64,000 bases of DNA. Origin: Whalleya microplaca (Eukaryota; Ascomycota; Sordariomycetes; Xylariales; Xylariaceae). The stretch lies in assembly GCA_022497155.1 (NCBI GenBank), contig MU385722.1:62001-126000 (forward strand), given 5' to 3'. The notes under the pieces are model-generated. The model made no database searches. It was not told the DNA's origin and worked only from the letters and a program-made list of their open reading frames with translations. Of the stretch, positions 11,580 to 21,727 are shown piece after piece (position 1 is the stretch's first letter; each line of letters opens with the position of its first letter). A program made the translations under genes and the position numbers.

Positions 11580-13285
11580 GCATGACAGAAGGCGATTAAA
11601 AAGAAACTACCTAATACATCATCTTCAGATCCGCGATATTAACGCTACTTCAATTTAATTACTCCGGCTGGCTCCTTTATGCTACGGCTCGGATAAAGTG
11701 TGCGAACACTCTATTAGCATCGATGTCCCGGGAATGGATATACCCCTGTGTTGTACTCAAATGAAGCAAGAAGGTCTTCACATTGGCTTGACGAATAAAC
11801 GATAGTCAAAATTTACTGTATATATTTTACAGACCAACGACGTAGTAGTTAATGGAACGTCAAATAATTTAGATCTAATATGGCCATTCAAATATACCAG
11901 ACACCACCCACCTTTCAGTTCAGGTATTAATGTAGCCCCTAATGCCTAGCCTTGGGCATTTACAACCCTGACCAACACCGCAGAAACTAACCACATTCTT
12001 GAAACCAGCCAATTATAACATATACTATTTTCACGAGTCTCCATTTAGGAGGTTCCTTCATAGTGCTCTGAGAACAAATGGATGAATCTGAATACACCAT
12101 ATGAGGCAGCCTAGGCCAGTCACAACGTTATATAACCGATGTAAATTCCACATATCTAAAAAAAGGGTGCTATCTATGATACATAGTACTATAAAAGGTA
12201 CATTTGAGAGATCTATGAGCATGGAAAGCTGGAACTGTAGCATACCCTGCTGTATTGACAAATGTTCTAGTCTCTTATGCCATACCTAAGTATCGTCTCC
12301 CGTGAAAGGATATCAACGATCCAGCGGGATGTTTAACATACCTAAATAATCGATCTCGTGCTCTTCAAGCTTCAGACGGTTATGATACTGGAGATTGGAT
12401 AATCACGAAAAGCATCAGCAGCAGATTTGTTACTTTCTTTTAGTGGAACTGCATTCTAGACAATATACCGTCACGGAGCAATGAGTGTGTTAGGAAAACT
12501 TGATTTCATGAACTTGATAATAAGTCATCTTTTGGTGAGTCTCTTGGTGGTTTGAGAGGAGACATTCCTTCCTATCTCGTCGCATTCCAACTCCAACGAC
12601 GACCTATACATACGTACTCTAGGCTTGTCATTGCTTCTAATTTTCCACTGGCACGGGATATTCGCTCCGAATATATTCTGAGAATAGGTTTGCATCCTAG
12701 TCAGATCCGTTCCAAGCTCGTCATAGATATATATTACACGATCAAGTCAACGTCACCCAATGAAACAACCATCCCCTGTCGAAAGGTATCACAGATTATA
12801 TTAGGCGATATTACTGACTTTGTAATAGCGGCGTCGCTTTTACGACAAAAGGGAACATCACAGACGAATTCAATCTGAGAGGTGATTCAACAAATATATA
12901 AGTGATGTCAGCTATTTGCGATCATGTACACAAGATCCTGCATTCGCCATGCGCAAGTAACTCAGGCGACGATTGCTGAAACAGACGTCGATCCAACGGA
13001 TTCAGGCACTACAACATAACCAGGGCCGTTGGCTTCGTCCGACGAAAGTTGAGCCGCGTGTTTCCTCTGGTACTACTTGATCATGATTTTACCTGTATCC
13101 AACTCCTGGAATCTGAGTTGCGCCGACACAAAGAACCATGGCGGCGCAACGGATGACAAGATTGTATGACCTAGTTCTTGGTCTCTGCTTACAGTAACTG
13201 ACACCTCCTCCGTACGCAGAGCAGATCAGCGGCGAACGCACATGGGCCGCGGACTGACCTTCCTACAAGGCCATGTTGGAAGTTG
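11580..13285. other. 1.7 kb intergenic, no supported gene
   Basis: AT-rich flank. A 108-codon plus frame at 12552-12878 has no recognisable domain. The right end must hold the promoter of the secreted His-rich protein. No repeat or RNA gene was recognised. Confidence 0.45.
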
Positions 13286-13292
13286 TATAAAT
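13286..13292 (+). promoter_or_regulatory. TATA box of the His-rich secreted protein gene
   Basis: TATAAAT at 108-114 bp before the ATG at 13400. The spacing fits a leader of about 80 nt, and the box lies in a locally less AT-rich context (GTTGTATAAATGC), which makes it stand out. Confidence 0.5.
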
Positions 13293-13399
13293 GCAATTGG
13301 GACATTGGATTGGCTCCACGGTTCTGAGATTATTCGCTCATTGAGACTCTATCTGATTATTCAGCTCTCGATTCAAACCACAGTCAATACATAATCACA

Positions 13400-13744
13400 A
13401 TGCTGTTCAAGGCGCCCTTCCTCGTTGCAACCATGGTAGCCGTTGCTGGTGCGCTGCCGCAGGAGCAACCTCATTTTGGCCATCCGCATCATAGTTGGGG
13501 CCATCATCCATGGAGTCACCATCCGTGGAGTCATCATCCGTGGCACACCAGAACCAAACACCATCCCGATACCACGGAGGTCTCGTCAAACGCACCGCCA
13601 GCAACGTGGTCTTCTTATCACAGCGTGACCAGCATTCCTCCTCTGACCTCATATGCAAATATGACCAGCATTCCTCCTTTGACCTCACATGCAAATATTA
13701 CAACGCGATTGCCCCTCCCCACCCCGTCCTTCACTACTGGGTAA
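13400..13744 (+). CDS. Small secreted His-rich tandem-repeat protein
   Basis: 114-residue protein with a clear signal peptide (MLFKAPFLVATMVAVAGALP, cleavage likely after ALP or near residue 18). The mature part opens with a His/Trp/Pro segment, FGHPHHSWGHHPWSHHPW and one more copy, built of three HHPW units. It then has a Ser/Thr linker with a SYHSVTSIPPL stretch and two copies of a 12-residue M/TSIPPLTS-type unit containing N-linked sequons (NMT, NIT). Dense histidines suggest binding of zinc, copper or nickel, but that is inference. There is one exon; the reading frame ends TTGGGTAA, and GGTAAAG there could be a splice donor giving a different C-terminus. It resembles species-specific small secreted proteins of fungi; I recognise no family. 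Confidence 0.65.
   Translation: MLFKAPFLVATMVAVAGALPQEQPHFGHPHHSWGHHPWSHHPWSHHPWHTRTKHHPDTTEVSSNAPPATWSSYHSVTSIPPLTSYANMTSIPPLTSHANITTRLPLPTPSFTTG
13502..13546 (+). repeat. 15-bp coding tandem repeat, three copies (HHPW units)
   Basis: Three consecutive 15-bp units of the form CAYCATCCRTGGAGT (third ends CAC) encode His-His-Pro-Trp-Ser/His. The copies differ by few bases, mostly silent, so the array is either recent or under selection for protein sequence. Confidence 0.85.
13627..13698 (+). repeat. 36-bp coding tandem duplication
   Basis: Two adjacent 36-bp units starting GACCAGCATTCCTCCT and ending TGCAAATAT differ at only two positions. They encode duplicated 12-residue Ser/Thr/Pro units with an N-glycosylation sequon at each junction. 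Confidence 0.85.
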
Positions 13745-15326
13745 AGGTAAATTTAATGCTCACAAATCTTGTCAGTAATTCCGGGACAGGTTTCTTGCCC
13801 CCATCTCCCCTTTCTATGTAAAGGTATATGCTAACTGAATACTTATCACTAGTCGTTGCTACCTCCTTATATCGCCTCTTATCCCTATAATGATATTATT
13901 CATTAAAATGTCGCTCGTTAGAATGTAGTTCTGGGAAATGAAGAGAAAGATCTCAGGGGGTGGTTATTTCACAATCACTGCTAGTCTCCGGGTCTTTTGC
14001 AAGCATTATAGGGGTCGATGAAATTAACAACACGGTCCTTAAGATATGAACACACTCTTTATTATTTCTAGAAAATCAAATGAAATACTACATCATTTTG
14101 AACGGGTGTTCAATTGTTTACTGTTTATTGAAGGTGTTTGGCCTTACGACTAGTAGTTCCACCATCCTGAGAATAATATCTATCACCAATTCCATTACCA
14201 GCTTCATTCGCACACAACTATAGTGATCCATTCGCCCTAGTTATACTCTCCCTATTTTATCTTTAGTATACTCAAGCCCTTCCGCAATAATCCTACGCGC
14301 AGGGCTTGATGCGGTGCAACTAGCATGCAGATACAGCAAACACTCGCCCGATAGGAGGAGTTTTGTATTACAGATTAAATTTACTCTTCTCCTACATTGT
14401 ATTGTTCTCTGCGGAGCGCCTCTGGATGCCACGTGGGTATATAGTTCCACGTGGACTGCCCTAAATGCCTCCTAAGTTTCTCAACTATCACCTCACAGAT
14501 GTACTATTCGGTCAAACAATTCACTGCGCAACTGAGTCTCCTCAACTAGAAGACCATTCTATCATGTATCGGCTGGCTCGCATTGGATCATGAACACAAG
14601 GACTAGCGCTCCATATACACAAATTCGCTCTCACAATATACATATTCAGAACTACAAGTGAACTAGATATATGTACACAATGCCTCCCGCCTCGACGTAC
14701 GTACAATATGTTGAAGATCCTTTAAACCCTCACTTCATCTGACTATACTCGCCCCATACAGGTTATGTGATAGGGGCCTCCCCTCATTGGGCTGCAGGCC
14801 TACATATCCAATCAAGTCAACCTGAGAGCCTCATTATCGCGCAAGCTGCGAGTCACAGTGTAGGCAATTCAGCAACTGGCGTACTAAGAATCACTAAGTT
14901 GCTCTGCTATATACCTCAAAATATCCTAGTTGGGCCTCAAAGCGCAGCTAGTCTTGGAATATGCCGAGGAAACACGACGTAGTCCTTCTAGCAAGGGGTT
15001 CTTGATATCTTAGTAATATACACGAATAATAAATTGGAACGACTTCATGTATCCGTGCGTAGTTTGTTGTGCCAATATATAGCCAACTGAAGCGCCGGTC
15101 AAAACTGACCCCAAATTACAACTTGAGGGGAGTAAAGTACCAAGCGAATGAAATGCGAAACCCGCCGTAATCGCTTACATTCCATTCAGATATCCTAGTT
15201 TGGCACCCATATCGACGCTGAACAAATCCAATGTAGGCAAACCCGATTCACTGGCTTCTATTTTCCTACCGCCCTATCCACGCTGAGCGAGGGTTCATCC
15301 ATGCATAGCTTACAAATCCGCTTACT
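13745..15326. other. 1.6 kb intergenic
   Basis: AT-leaning sequence without a supported gene; only frames under 75 codons. It contains the paired CACGTG sites listed separately. The region also serves as the 3' flank of the SIS isomerase gene. Confidence 0.45.
14429..14454. promoter_or_regulatory. Pair of CCACGTGG palindromes 18 bp apart
   Basis: Two perfect 8-bp palindromes, CCACGTGG at 14429-14436 and 14447-14454, flank GTATATAGTT. CACGTG is the E-box core bound by bHLH factors (Pho4, Cbf1, SREBP types). No gene start was identified close by, so a regulatory role is only suggested. Confidence 0.35.
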
Positions 15327-16553
15327 TCACTCCTGCCAACCCAGAAGCTGTCCCGCTTCCAGAACGCCGATGACTTCCCCATTTTCCACGACCGCGAGTA
15401 TCGAGTCCGCACTGCAGGCCGCCTCGCCGTACTCGGGAGCCATGAGCGGATCCCTGATCCACTCCGCAGCCTGCGATATCCGCGCGTCGGCACGGATACT
15501 GATCCACTCGCTCCTCTGCACCACCAAGCCCGGTATATCGCACAGGCGCCAGGCCAGATGCGCGGTGTCGAGTTGCCGTATGCGGCTGGGGGAGGCTACC
15601 GCATCGCCCGCGCGCGCCCAACCGGACGGCGCGTCGTAGCCGAGCTTGAGGATGTCTGCGCCACACGCGTCGGAGGAGGAGGAGGAGGACCAGATCGGGA
15701 TCTCGGAGAGCGGCACGGCGAGGTCGCTGATCTTGCCTTCCTTGGCGCCGATGGCGCCGCCGGGGTGGTTCTTCGCGAAGACAGACGGCACGATGGGGTG
15801 CAGCTCTTTGGATACTACGACTGCCAATGCGTCGCCCATAGCCAGGGCCACCGTCGTTGAGGTAGTTGGGGCTGAGACACCGAAAGACACGATCTCCGAT
15901 TCATGGATAGGTGCCGAAAGGAGTATCGCACTAGGTCGCCGGCGGATGAGCTCGCACTCGTCTGGGCGCGTGTGCGACGTAAGAACTATCGCCGGCAGTG
16001 TCGCATTTATATGCGGTAGTAGAGCAAGAAGCTCCGGTGTCTTCCCAGAGAACGTAATAAACAGGATTGTGTCGTGGTCCCCGATTTTCCCCAGATCTCC
16101 ATGCAGCGCTTCCGTTGGGTGAAGAAACGTGGCGTGGACTCCGAGGCTGTTAAACGTAGCAACTAGCTTTTTCGCGATGTGTCCTGATTTTCCAACGCCG
16201 ATGATAACCAACTTCCCCTTGTTCCCTTCGTGTTTTGCTATCACCTCCACGGCGGCATTGAAACCTTCGGCTGCTGCTGCATCTTCTCTATACAGTCGGG
16301 TCAGGTTCCGAAGGGCGGTTGCCTCGGTATCCAAAACATGAATAGCACCGGATATTCTTTGCTCGACGAGCTGCCTTGCCTCCAAACGATCATCCAAGCT
16401 CTCGGCTTCGTCCAAACTCAGCTCTTCTATAACACTGCTCGGTACATCGTCCTTGACCGTTGGAGACGGCGGTGAAGGTGGAGGAACGGACGGACGACAA
16501 GCTAACCCTAATAAATAGACCTCACTGTTGTGGACTGGATGATGTTCAACCAT
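15327..16553 (-). CDS. SIS-domain sugar-phosphate isomerase, KpsF/GutQ (arabinose-5-phosphate isomerase-like)
   Basis: Intronless 408-residue protein. Residues about 95-250 form a SIS (sugar isomerase) fold with the KpsF/GutQ signatures: GVGKSG at 119-124, HPTEALHGDLG at 145-155, FSGKTPE at 168-174, and APTTSTT..GDALA at 228-244. The bacterial enzymes interconvert ribulose-5-phosphate and arabinose-5-phosphate for Kdo synthesis. Ascomycetes lack that pathway, so the fungal substrate is uncertain. The C-terminal 130 residues take the place of the tandem CBS pair; they keep the length and the ...NGEVIGVLEAG ending but the first half looks degenerate. The N-terminal 60 residues are Pro/acidic and disordered. 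The start at 16553 is the only ATG ahead of the conserved part. Other names in use are 'sugar isomerase' or 'polysialic-acid capsule protein KpsF'. Confidence 0.9.
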   Translation of the reverse strand: MVEHHPVHNSEVYLLGLACRPSVPPPSPPSPTVKDDVPSSVIEELSLDEAESLDDRLEARQLVEQRISGAIHVLDTEATALRNLTRLYREDAAAAEGFNAAVEVIAKHEGNKGKLVIIGVGKSGHIAKKLVATFNSLGVHATFLHPTEALHGDLGKIGDHDTILFITFSGKTPELLALLPHINATLPAIVLTSHTRPDECELIRRRPSAILLSAPIHESEIVSFGVSAPTTSTTVALAMGDALAVVVSKELHPIVPSVFAKNHPGGAIGAKEGKISDLAVPLSEIPIWSSSSSSDACGADILKLGYDAPSGWARAGDAVASPSRIRQLDTAHLAWRLCDIPGLVVQRSEWISIRADARISQAAEWIRDPLMAPEYGEAACSADSILAVVENGEVIGVLEAGQLLGWQE

Positions 16554-18898
16554 GATTACCGCTTAACGGCCGCGAATTCTGGCGGGTTGAGGGACAAAAA
16601 GGGGGATCGCTTGAGGATTTCCCAATGCAGTCTTAGAGACTCAGGAGTGCACATGGCACTGTGTCGTAACACGTAAATTCAGCTGTCCATAGCAACAATG
16701 GCTGTCCGTATCTCTAAACAGGTGATTGAGTCCTCGGATTATTTGGCTGTCCCCGCTATAGTTCCGATTTTGATACGATTATAAGCTGATAGTGAAAATC
16801 GCAAGCGGAGATGCCCCTAAAGCTGTTGGTCGCGACCTTATATTAAGGTCGCTTTCGAAGAGCACAGGTACCTCGGTCGAAAAAAGGGAAGGTAAAAATC
16901 ATGATGAGAGCACCAAAGGGAGACGAAAAACAAACAATTAAAGGAGCATATCAGAGCAATATAATCCGACCGGTCCGTTACAGGACGAAGCACGCTAAAC
17001 AGCTCTAGAGGCAAGCGTATCTGTACATTCCCACTGCATACCTAGGTAGGTTAGCTGCCGCCAAGATTGAAAGGAGGGCCGACTTGCTGATGAATCATTG
17101 ACCAGTCGCAATCGGAATGTGCAGAAATAAAGTAATCTTCAAAGGGCTAAGTGGTGACGCCTAGCGGGTCGAGTCTTGCGTGCTTTGTCTCTTTATCTTC
17201 CTGTCATTGTATATACAGATTGAAGTGCCCTCGAGCTGTAGTTGGTAGTCAAAGTGAGACTCTGTATGTACTAGGAGAATCCTATGATGCTGTCTCCATG
17301 TGTGATGACCCGCATATGGAAATTTCGCCTGCTACGCGATGACACATCATCAGATAAAGCAAGATGGTACATACATCTGTAATCTAGATGTCCATTCCTG
17401 ATACGATGGGTGCGGGGTTTACGGTCGTACGCAGTAGATGGCCCCCAGCTTTTGAACCATCTCACCAAACTGGGGATAGAGACCACCCAGACGGCCAGCT
17501 CAGAAAAGTCAAGCCTACATACATACATACCAACCCCACATGATTGAAGACGGCTGCAGGCTAGCCACGCTTATGCTTCTCAGGCCATGATTGGTGTCTA
17601 AATTGGAAACGGGACAAGGGACCTCCATCTTGTTTAACGTGCGAACGAGGTCCGATATAGATGGAAGTCAAGACTCAATATAATTTTAAGTCCGAGTATT
17701 TGGACTCGCAGATAGGGGGCTGCAGGCACTTGCGCAGGTAGCCGAAAGTTTCAACAAGGAGATCCAGTGTTTGTTTGGAGATATACCCGATGAGGGTAAC
17801 CGATAAGCTTCCATCGGACGCAGGGTCGGCGGCAAGCACGGCAATCTTTTTCTTAATTGAAGACTCGTTGCAACTCGTCTGCTTGTGAAAAAGATGGGCT
17901 GAAGTGGGATGAGCAGCATTTCCACACCCTCCTTTTTTTTTCGACTGAGAAGGGCGTCTGACGAAAACGCGGTGTGGCATTGAACTTTCTACAATCCGGT
18001 CTTTGCGGTCATTGAACCGATGTACAAGCGAGCACTTTGTGATACCGCCTGGGTAACATACACACGGGCTTGAAGGCAATTTTGCCATCTATTCAGAATG
18101 AAAACTGAAGTCGGTCGCAAAAGATGTTAAACTGCGGAGTTCAAGATGGGGTCAACTGGGATGGAGGGGCAAAGGGGAGGGAGGATAAGATAAGCCAGAC
18201 CGCAGTTTTACTACCTAGAGCGGCCTCTATCCATGTACTGCGTATGTTCATTGAGTGGCAGTGTGATACATATAAGTGCCTCAATTATTGCCTAGTATGA
18301 ATGTACATGTACATCTACATATACATACAGATCTGTAGCTATTCACGGGCTATCTGGTATGCAATATTAGTAGCTATATCCCTGTTACACACGTATCAGG
18401 GCTTTGGAGGCCCTCTGAACTGTATGTACAGCTGCAAGGAAAGGACTATGAAGCTCGGACTCTGAGACCTACATACATGATACATACATACAGTACTTGT
18501 ACAGGTCCAGGTATAAAAGTGTGCTGATGTGCTGCATGCAAGCCCTGTAACCTTAGCGGATAGGTAGGTTTGGTGGCAGCCTGAATCACACCAGCCACAT
18601 GATCAGCTCCGTGTATTGCTGTACGCAGTACGTATTCTGTACCATCCAACCATCCTACCATCCAACGTAACCGCTCGACTGCAACCATGCACCGTCAACC
18701 GTATTTCTGCCCATCCTTCCATTCCCCATGCGACTCTGCTGTTCTTCCAACTGAACAACTCCCGCGGAGTACAGAGAAAGAATAAGACGAAACATCGACC
18801 GTGCTGATGAGGAGTCTCTTGCGGTGTTGTTTGAATACGGACACATAGTCGAAGGGATTCCTTTTTTTTCATCGGTCTTTTCAATTTTCACAACCACA
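16554..18898. other. 2.3 kb intergenic with simple-sequence tracts
   Basis: Divergent promoter space for the SIS gene (-) and the claudin-like gene (+). ACATACAT/GTATGTA tracts recur at about 17515-17530, 18300-18330 and 18470-18495. One 137-codon minus frame is listed separately with low confidence. No RNA gene recognised. Confidence 0.45.
17675..18088 (-). CDS. Hypothetical 137-codon frame (unconfirmed)
   Basis: Open frame with a basic, Cys-containing N-terminal half including SQSKKKGGC, which is encoded by an eight-T run on the plus strand, and a more regular C-terminal half (IAVLAADPASDGSLSVTLIGYISKQTLDLLVETFGYL) that could form strands and a helix. I recognise no family and see no signal peptide. 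It may be a real small gene, a last exon, or chance. Confidence 0.25.
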   Translation of the reverse strand: MAKLPSSPCVCYPGGITKCSLVHRFNDRKDRIVESSMPHRVFVRRPSQSKKKGGCGNAAHPTSAHLFHKQTSCNESSIKKKIAVLAADPASDGSLSVTLIGYISKQTLDLLVETFGYLRKCLQPPICESKYSDLKLY

Positions 18899-19886
18899 AT
18901 GACACGCCAAATCGTATATAATATCGCCCTTGGCGTCTTCGTGTGTAGTACGTCATCATTGGTCTCTTGGTGTCTCACGCTCACAACCACACTTATTTAC
19001 ACCCACATACACATCGGCATCCACAACCATCTCCTGTTGAAGTCCATCCTCACGACGATGAGGTTGGGTATATGTCTACAATGACCCCACAACTTCAGAG
19101 TTGGAAGGATGTCATATATCAATCTCCTCACGGCGAGGAGGATGGCTGCAGAGAGATGAATCGCATCCTCTTTAAGGACCTCTTTAAGGGCCCACCCTCG
19201 ACTAGAAAATGCTAACAGCAGCTCCCCCATCACAGCAACGGCGATGACCCTAACCTCCATCTTAACCCCTCACTGGGTGTCGTACACGGTGACGGCCGAC
19301 ACGGGCTCGAAATTCTCCAAGTACATCGGCTTGCACAAGAGCTGCTCCTCGGTCGACGACCCCTCGTGCCGGCCCTTCCCCAACGACGACGACTGCCGCG
19401 ACGACCAGTTCTTCTGCTCCATGTGGCGCAGCAGCGGCTTCCTCATCTCCTTCGCCACCATCGTCGAGCTCGCCACCCTCATCACCTTCCTCGTCGTCAT
19501 CGCCGGCGGCAAGTACAAGCGCGAGACCGGCTGGAAGCTGATCGGGAGCTTCCTGCTCGCCGACGCCGTCGTCGAGTTCGCTAGCATGGGCATCGTGGTA
19601 AGTTGTCTGTCTGTCTGTTTATTTGTTGAGGCAGTCTTCATATGATTGATGTCTCTTGATATCATGGTTTTCTGATGCATTGTTAATGTTGGTTCGCGAT
19701 CAGGCCTACCTCTTCGACAACGACTCCCAATTCGCGATCCCCGGCTGGTCCCTCGACTGGTCCTGGGTCCTGTGCACCGTCAGCGCCAGCGTCTCGGTCT
19801 TCATCGCCGGAGGCCTGGCCGCTTCGGCCTGGCTCCTGCCGCCGGAAGACGACTACGAATACCTCGAGGACCCTCTCGATGCCTAA
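18899..19886 (+). CDS. Four-TM claudin/tetraspan-like membrane protein
   Basis: Three exons, 18899-18947, 19236-19597 and 19704-19886, give 197 residues. Exon 1 (49 nt) supplies half of TM1: the spliced reading IALGVFVCTTAMTLTSILTP is one continuous helix, which supports the long (288-nt) first intron. The extracellular loop has a cysteine-rich patch (C-x6-C-x8-C-x7-C) rich in Asp. TM2 (FLISFATIVELATLITFLVVIAG), TM3 across the second splice site and TM4 (VLCTVSASVSVFIAGGLAAS) follow, then an acidic tail DDYEYLEDPLDA. The layout is that of the conserved Pezizomycotina claudin-like proteins often mislabelled as splicing factors; SUR7/PalI proteins are more distant. Codons in exons 2-3 are strongly C-ending, unlike the flanks. 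Cellular role is unknown. Confidence 0.8.
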
Positions 19887-20404
19887 GCAGTGGTGCCTCG
19901 TCCCTCGGGATGCTTGTGTTGTGTAGGCAGGTGACGCTGGAAGATCCGACACCGGCCTCCTTATATAGGTTATCTCTCACTCTGCAGGTGATGATGGAGT
20001 CTGCATATCCAATTTTTCTGTTTTTTCGACAGTGTTGTCGGCTGGTAGACGTTTTGTGACTTGAACTACATTACATGTCTTGGGACACCGCGTGCGGGTA
20101 TATCGGATATCGGTTTATAGGTAATCTGGCGTTTTTTGATGATGTTTGGTTTTTCTGGGCTGCATATTAAGCATTGCTCTCTCCATATTGCACGGCATCG
20201 CGATCACCCCCACAGGGAAGTGGGTGGTGATCCATGGGCACATGATGAAGTAATTGAAATTGCAAATGACTTTTTGGTCCGTATTTACATATGGTGTTGT
20301 TGACTCTATATTCCGATCTGGTTGACTGTCTGCCTATGCTGAATGAATTTGGGTAATTTTGTCTAGAACATCTAATTAAGAACAGGACATGGGATCTAGC
20401 CTAC
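19887..20404. other. Convergent 3' intergenic region
   Basis: About 500 bp between two converging genes. It should contain both 3'UTRs and poly(A) sites. No further feature was seen. Confidence 0.5.
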
Positions 20405-21727
20405 TCAATCATCATCTTCAGAATCCGAATCCGAGTCGGAAGACTCAGATGAAGAGCTGCTGGATGAAGAGACCTCCCCATTGACTTGCTCATTGCCATC
20501 GTCGTCGGAATCCTCGGACGAGCTGCTGCTGCTCTCACTGCTATCCGAGTCGGAATCGGAGTCGCTCTCAGAGTCCGACTCGGAGCTGGTCTCGTCCTCG
20601 ACGACGGCCGTGCGCGTCTTTCTCCTCCGCTTCACCCTTTGCTGGGGATCGTCGTTCAGCCTGAGGCGCGTGATATCGCCCTCGGCTCCATCTGCGGTGC
20701 TTTGACCCGCGGCCTCACCATCCACTCCCTTTTCCGTAGAAGTCGTAGTCGTAGTAGTCGTGGACGCTGTCTCAGTGGTCTCGCTGTCAGATAGCTCGTC
20801 TAGTACCATCTCAGCGCGCATCCGCTTGACGACCCGACACCGCATCTCCATATCGGCGGTCCTTAGCACGTAATCCACCTCCTCGAAGCGTCGCTTCTCG
20901 GGCGTCCTCTCCTGGCTCAAGAGTGCGGTGACGACCCCCTCATAATCCTTCTGCTTCTTCTCAACCGCGTCCTTAGACCCCGAGAACCCCCCCGCGCCCA
21001 GCTCCATATCCCGCACCCTGACGCCCGTCGCGAGCTCCCTGAACCGCGTCCTGACGGCCCCCTTCAGGCCGCGGATGTACTCATAGAAGACGTCGATGTC
21101 CGCGGCGGGGATGGTGGTCTCCTCGGTGAAGACCTGCTCCAGCAGGCGGGTTTGGTGGTTCTTGTTGAACTTCCACGCGTCCTTGGACGCGTGCCACTGG
21201 CGCAGATACGCCAGCGCCGGTTCCAGGTTCACGGGCGCCTGCTTGACTGCCTTGGCGGGGACCGCGGGGGCGGCTTTCTTGCTCAGGTTCTGCTTCGGCT
21301 TTTTCGCCGCGGGCGTACCGGTCGCGGTGGCCTGGGACTCTGCCGCCGTGCCGGCGGCGAAGGAGACGGACTTGGCCCTCTTGGGAGTCTGGGTCTGGGA
21401 AGGAGGAGGAAGATTCTGGCCTTCCGAACCGTTGTCCCTCCTGGCCTTTTTGGCAGAGTGGTCTAATGCAGGAACGACAACACCGGAGGCTTTCCTCTTC
21501 GAATTGACAGGGCCAGTGGAGGTGTAGGAGAAGGGATTTTGCCGGTGGTGATTGGGCGCCGGGGAAGCGGCCGTATTTGTAGTAGGTAGGGCAGGGCTGC
21601 TTCTTTTGTTGCTCGCCTGAGCCTCCCCCGCCTCCGATGATGCGGGTTGTTTGAGCTTGAGACCCAATCGCTTCCATGCCGGCACTCGCTGCGCTGGCGC
21701 GTTCCCAGTGGAGAGAATGGAAGACAT
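20405..21727 (-). CDS. WKF-domain nuclear/nucleolar protein (C7orf50-like)
   Basis: Intronless 440-residue protein. The start at 21727 (MSSILSTG) is preferred over an in-frame ATG 33 codons upstream because only from here does the sequence look protein-like and lack a spurious hydrophobic run. Residues 1-160 are basic and Ser/Pro-rich with KR clusters that could serve as nuclear-localisation signals. Residues about 168-235 carry the WKF domain, named for DAWKFNKNHQTRLL at about 183-196, followed by the amphipathic helix DVFYEYIRGLKGAVRTRF. The human family member C7orf50 is nucleolar and linked to ribosome biogenesis. The C-terminus is an extreme Ser/Asp/Glu tract (about 60 residues), of the kind used for casein kinase 2 phosphorylation and histone or ribosomal protein binding. 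It diverges from the proteasome gene 1.1 kb away. Confidence 0.8.
   Translation of the reverse strand: MSSILSTGNAPAQRVPAWKRLGLKLKQPASSEAGEAQASNKRSSPALPTTNTAASPAPNHHRQNPFSYTSTGPVNSKRKASGVVVPALDHSAKKARRDNGSEGQNLPPPSQTQTPKRAKSVSFAAGTAAESQATATGTPAAKKPKQNLSKKAAPAVPAKAVKQAPVNLEPALAYLRQWHASKDAWKFNKNHQTRLLEQVFTEETTIPAADIDVFYEYIRGLKGAVRTRFRELATGVRVRDMELGAGGFSGSKDAVEKKQKDYEGVVTALLSQERTPEKRRFEEVDYVLRTADMEMRCRVVKRMRAEMVLDELSDSETTETASTTTTTTTSTEKGVDGEAAGQSTADGAEGDITRLRLNDDPQQRVKRRRKTRTAVVEDETSSESDSESDSDSDSDSSESSSSSSEDSDDDGNEQVNGEVSSSSSSSSESSDSDSDSEDDD

Noticed and set aside
16791..16900. Short inverted bases around AAGGTCGC as a terminator or hairpin element
   Set aside because: Arms are too short and no gene end is close.
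21081..21677. 198-codon minus frame inside the WKF gene, out of phase
   Set aside because: It is a shadow of the WKF coding frame in GC-rich sequence; the overlapping frame has the domain.
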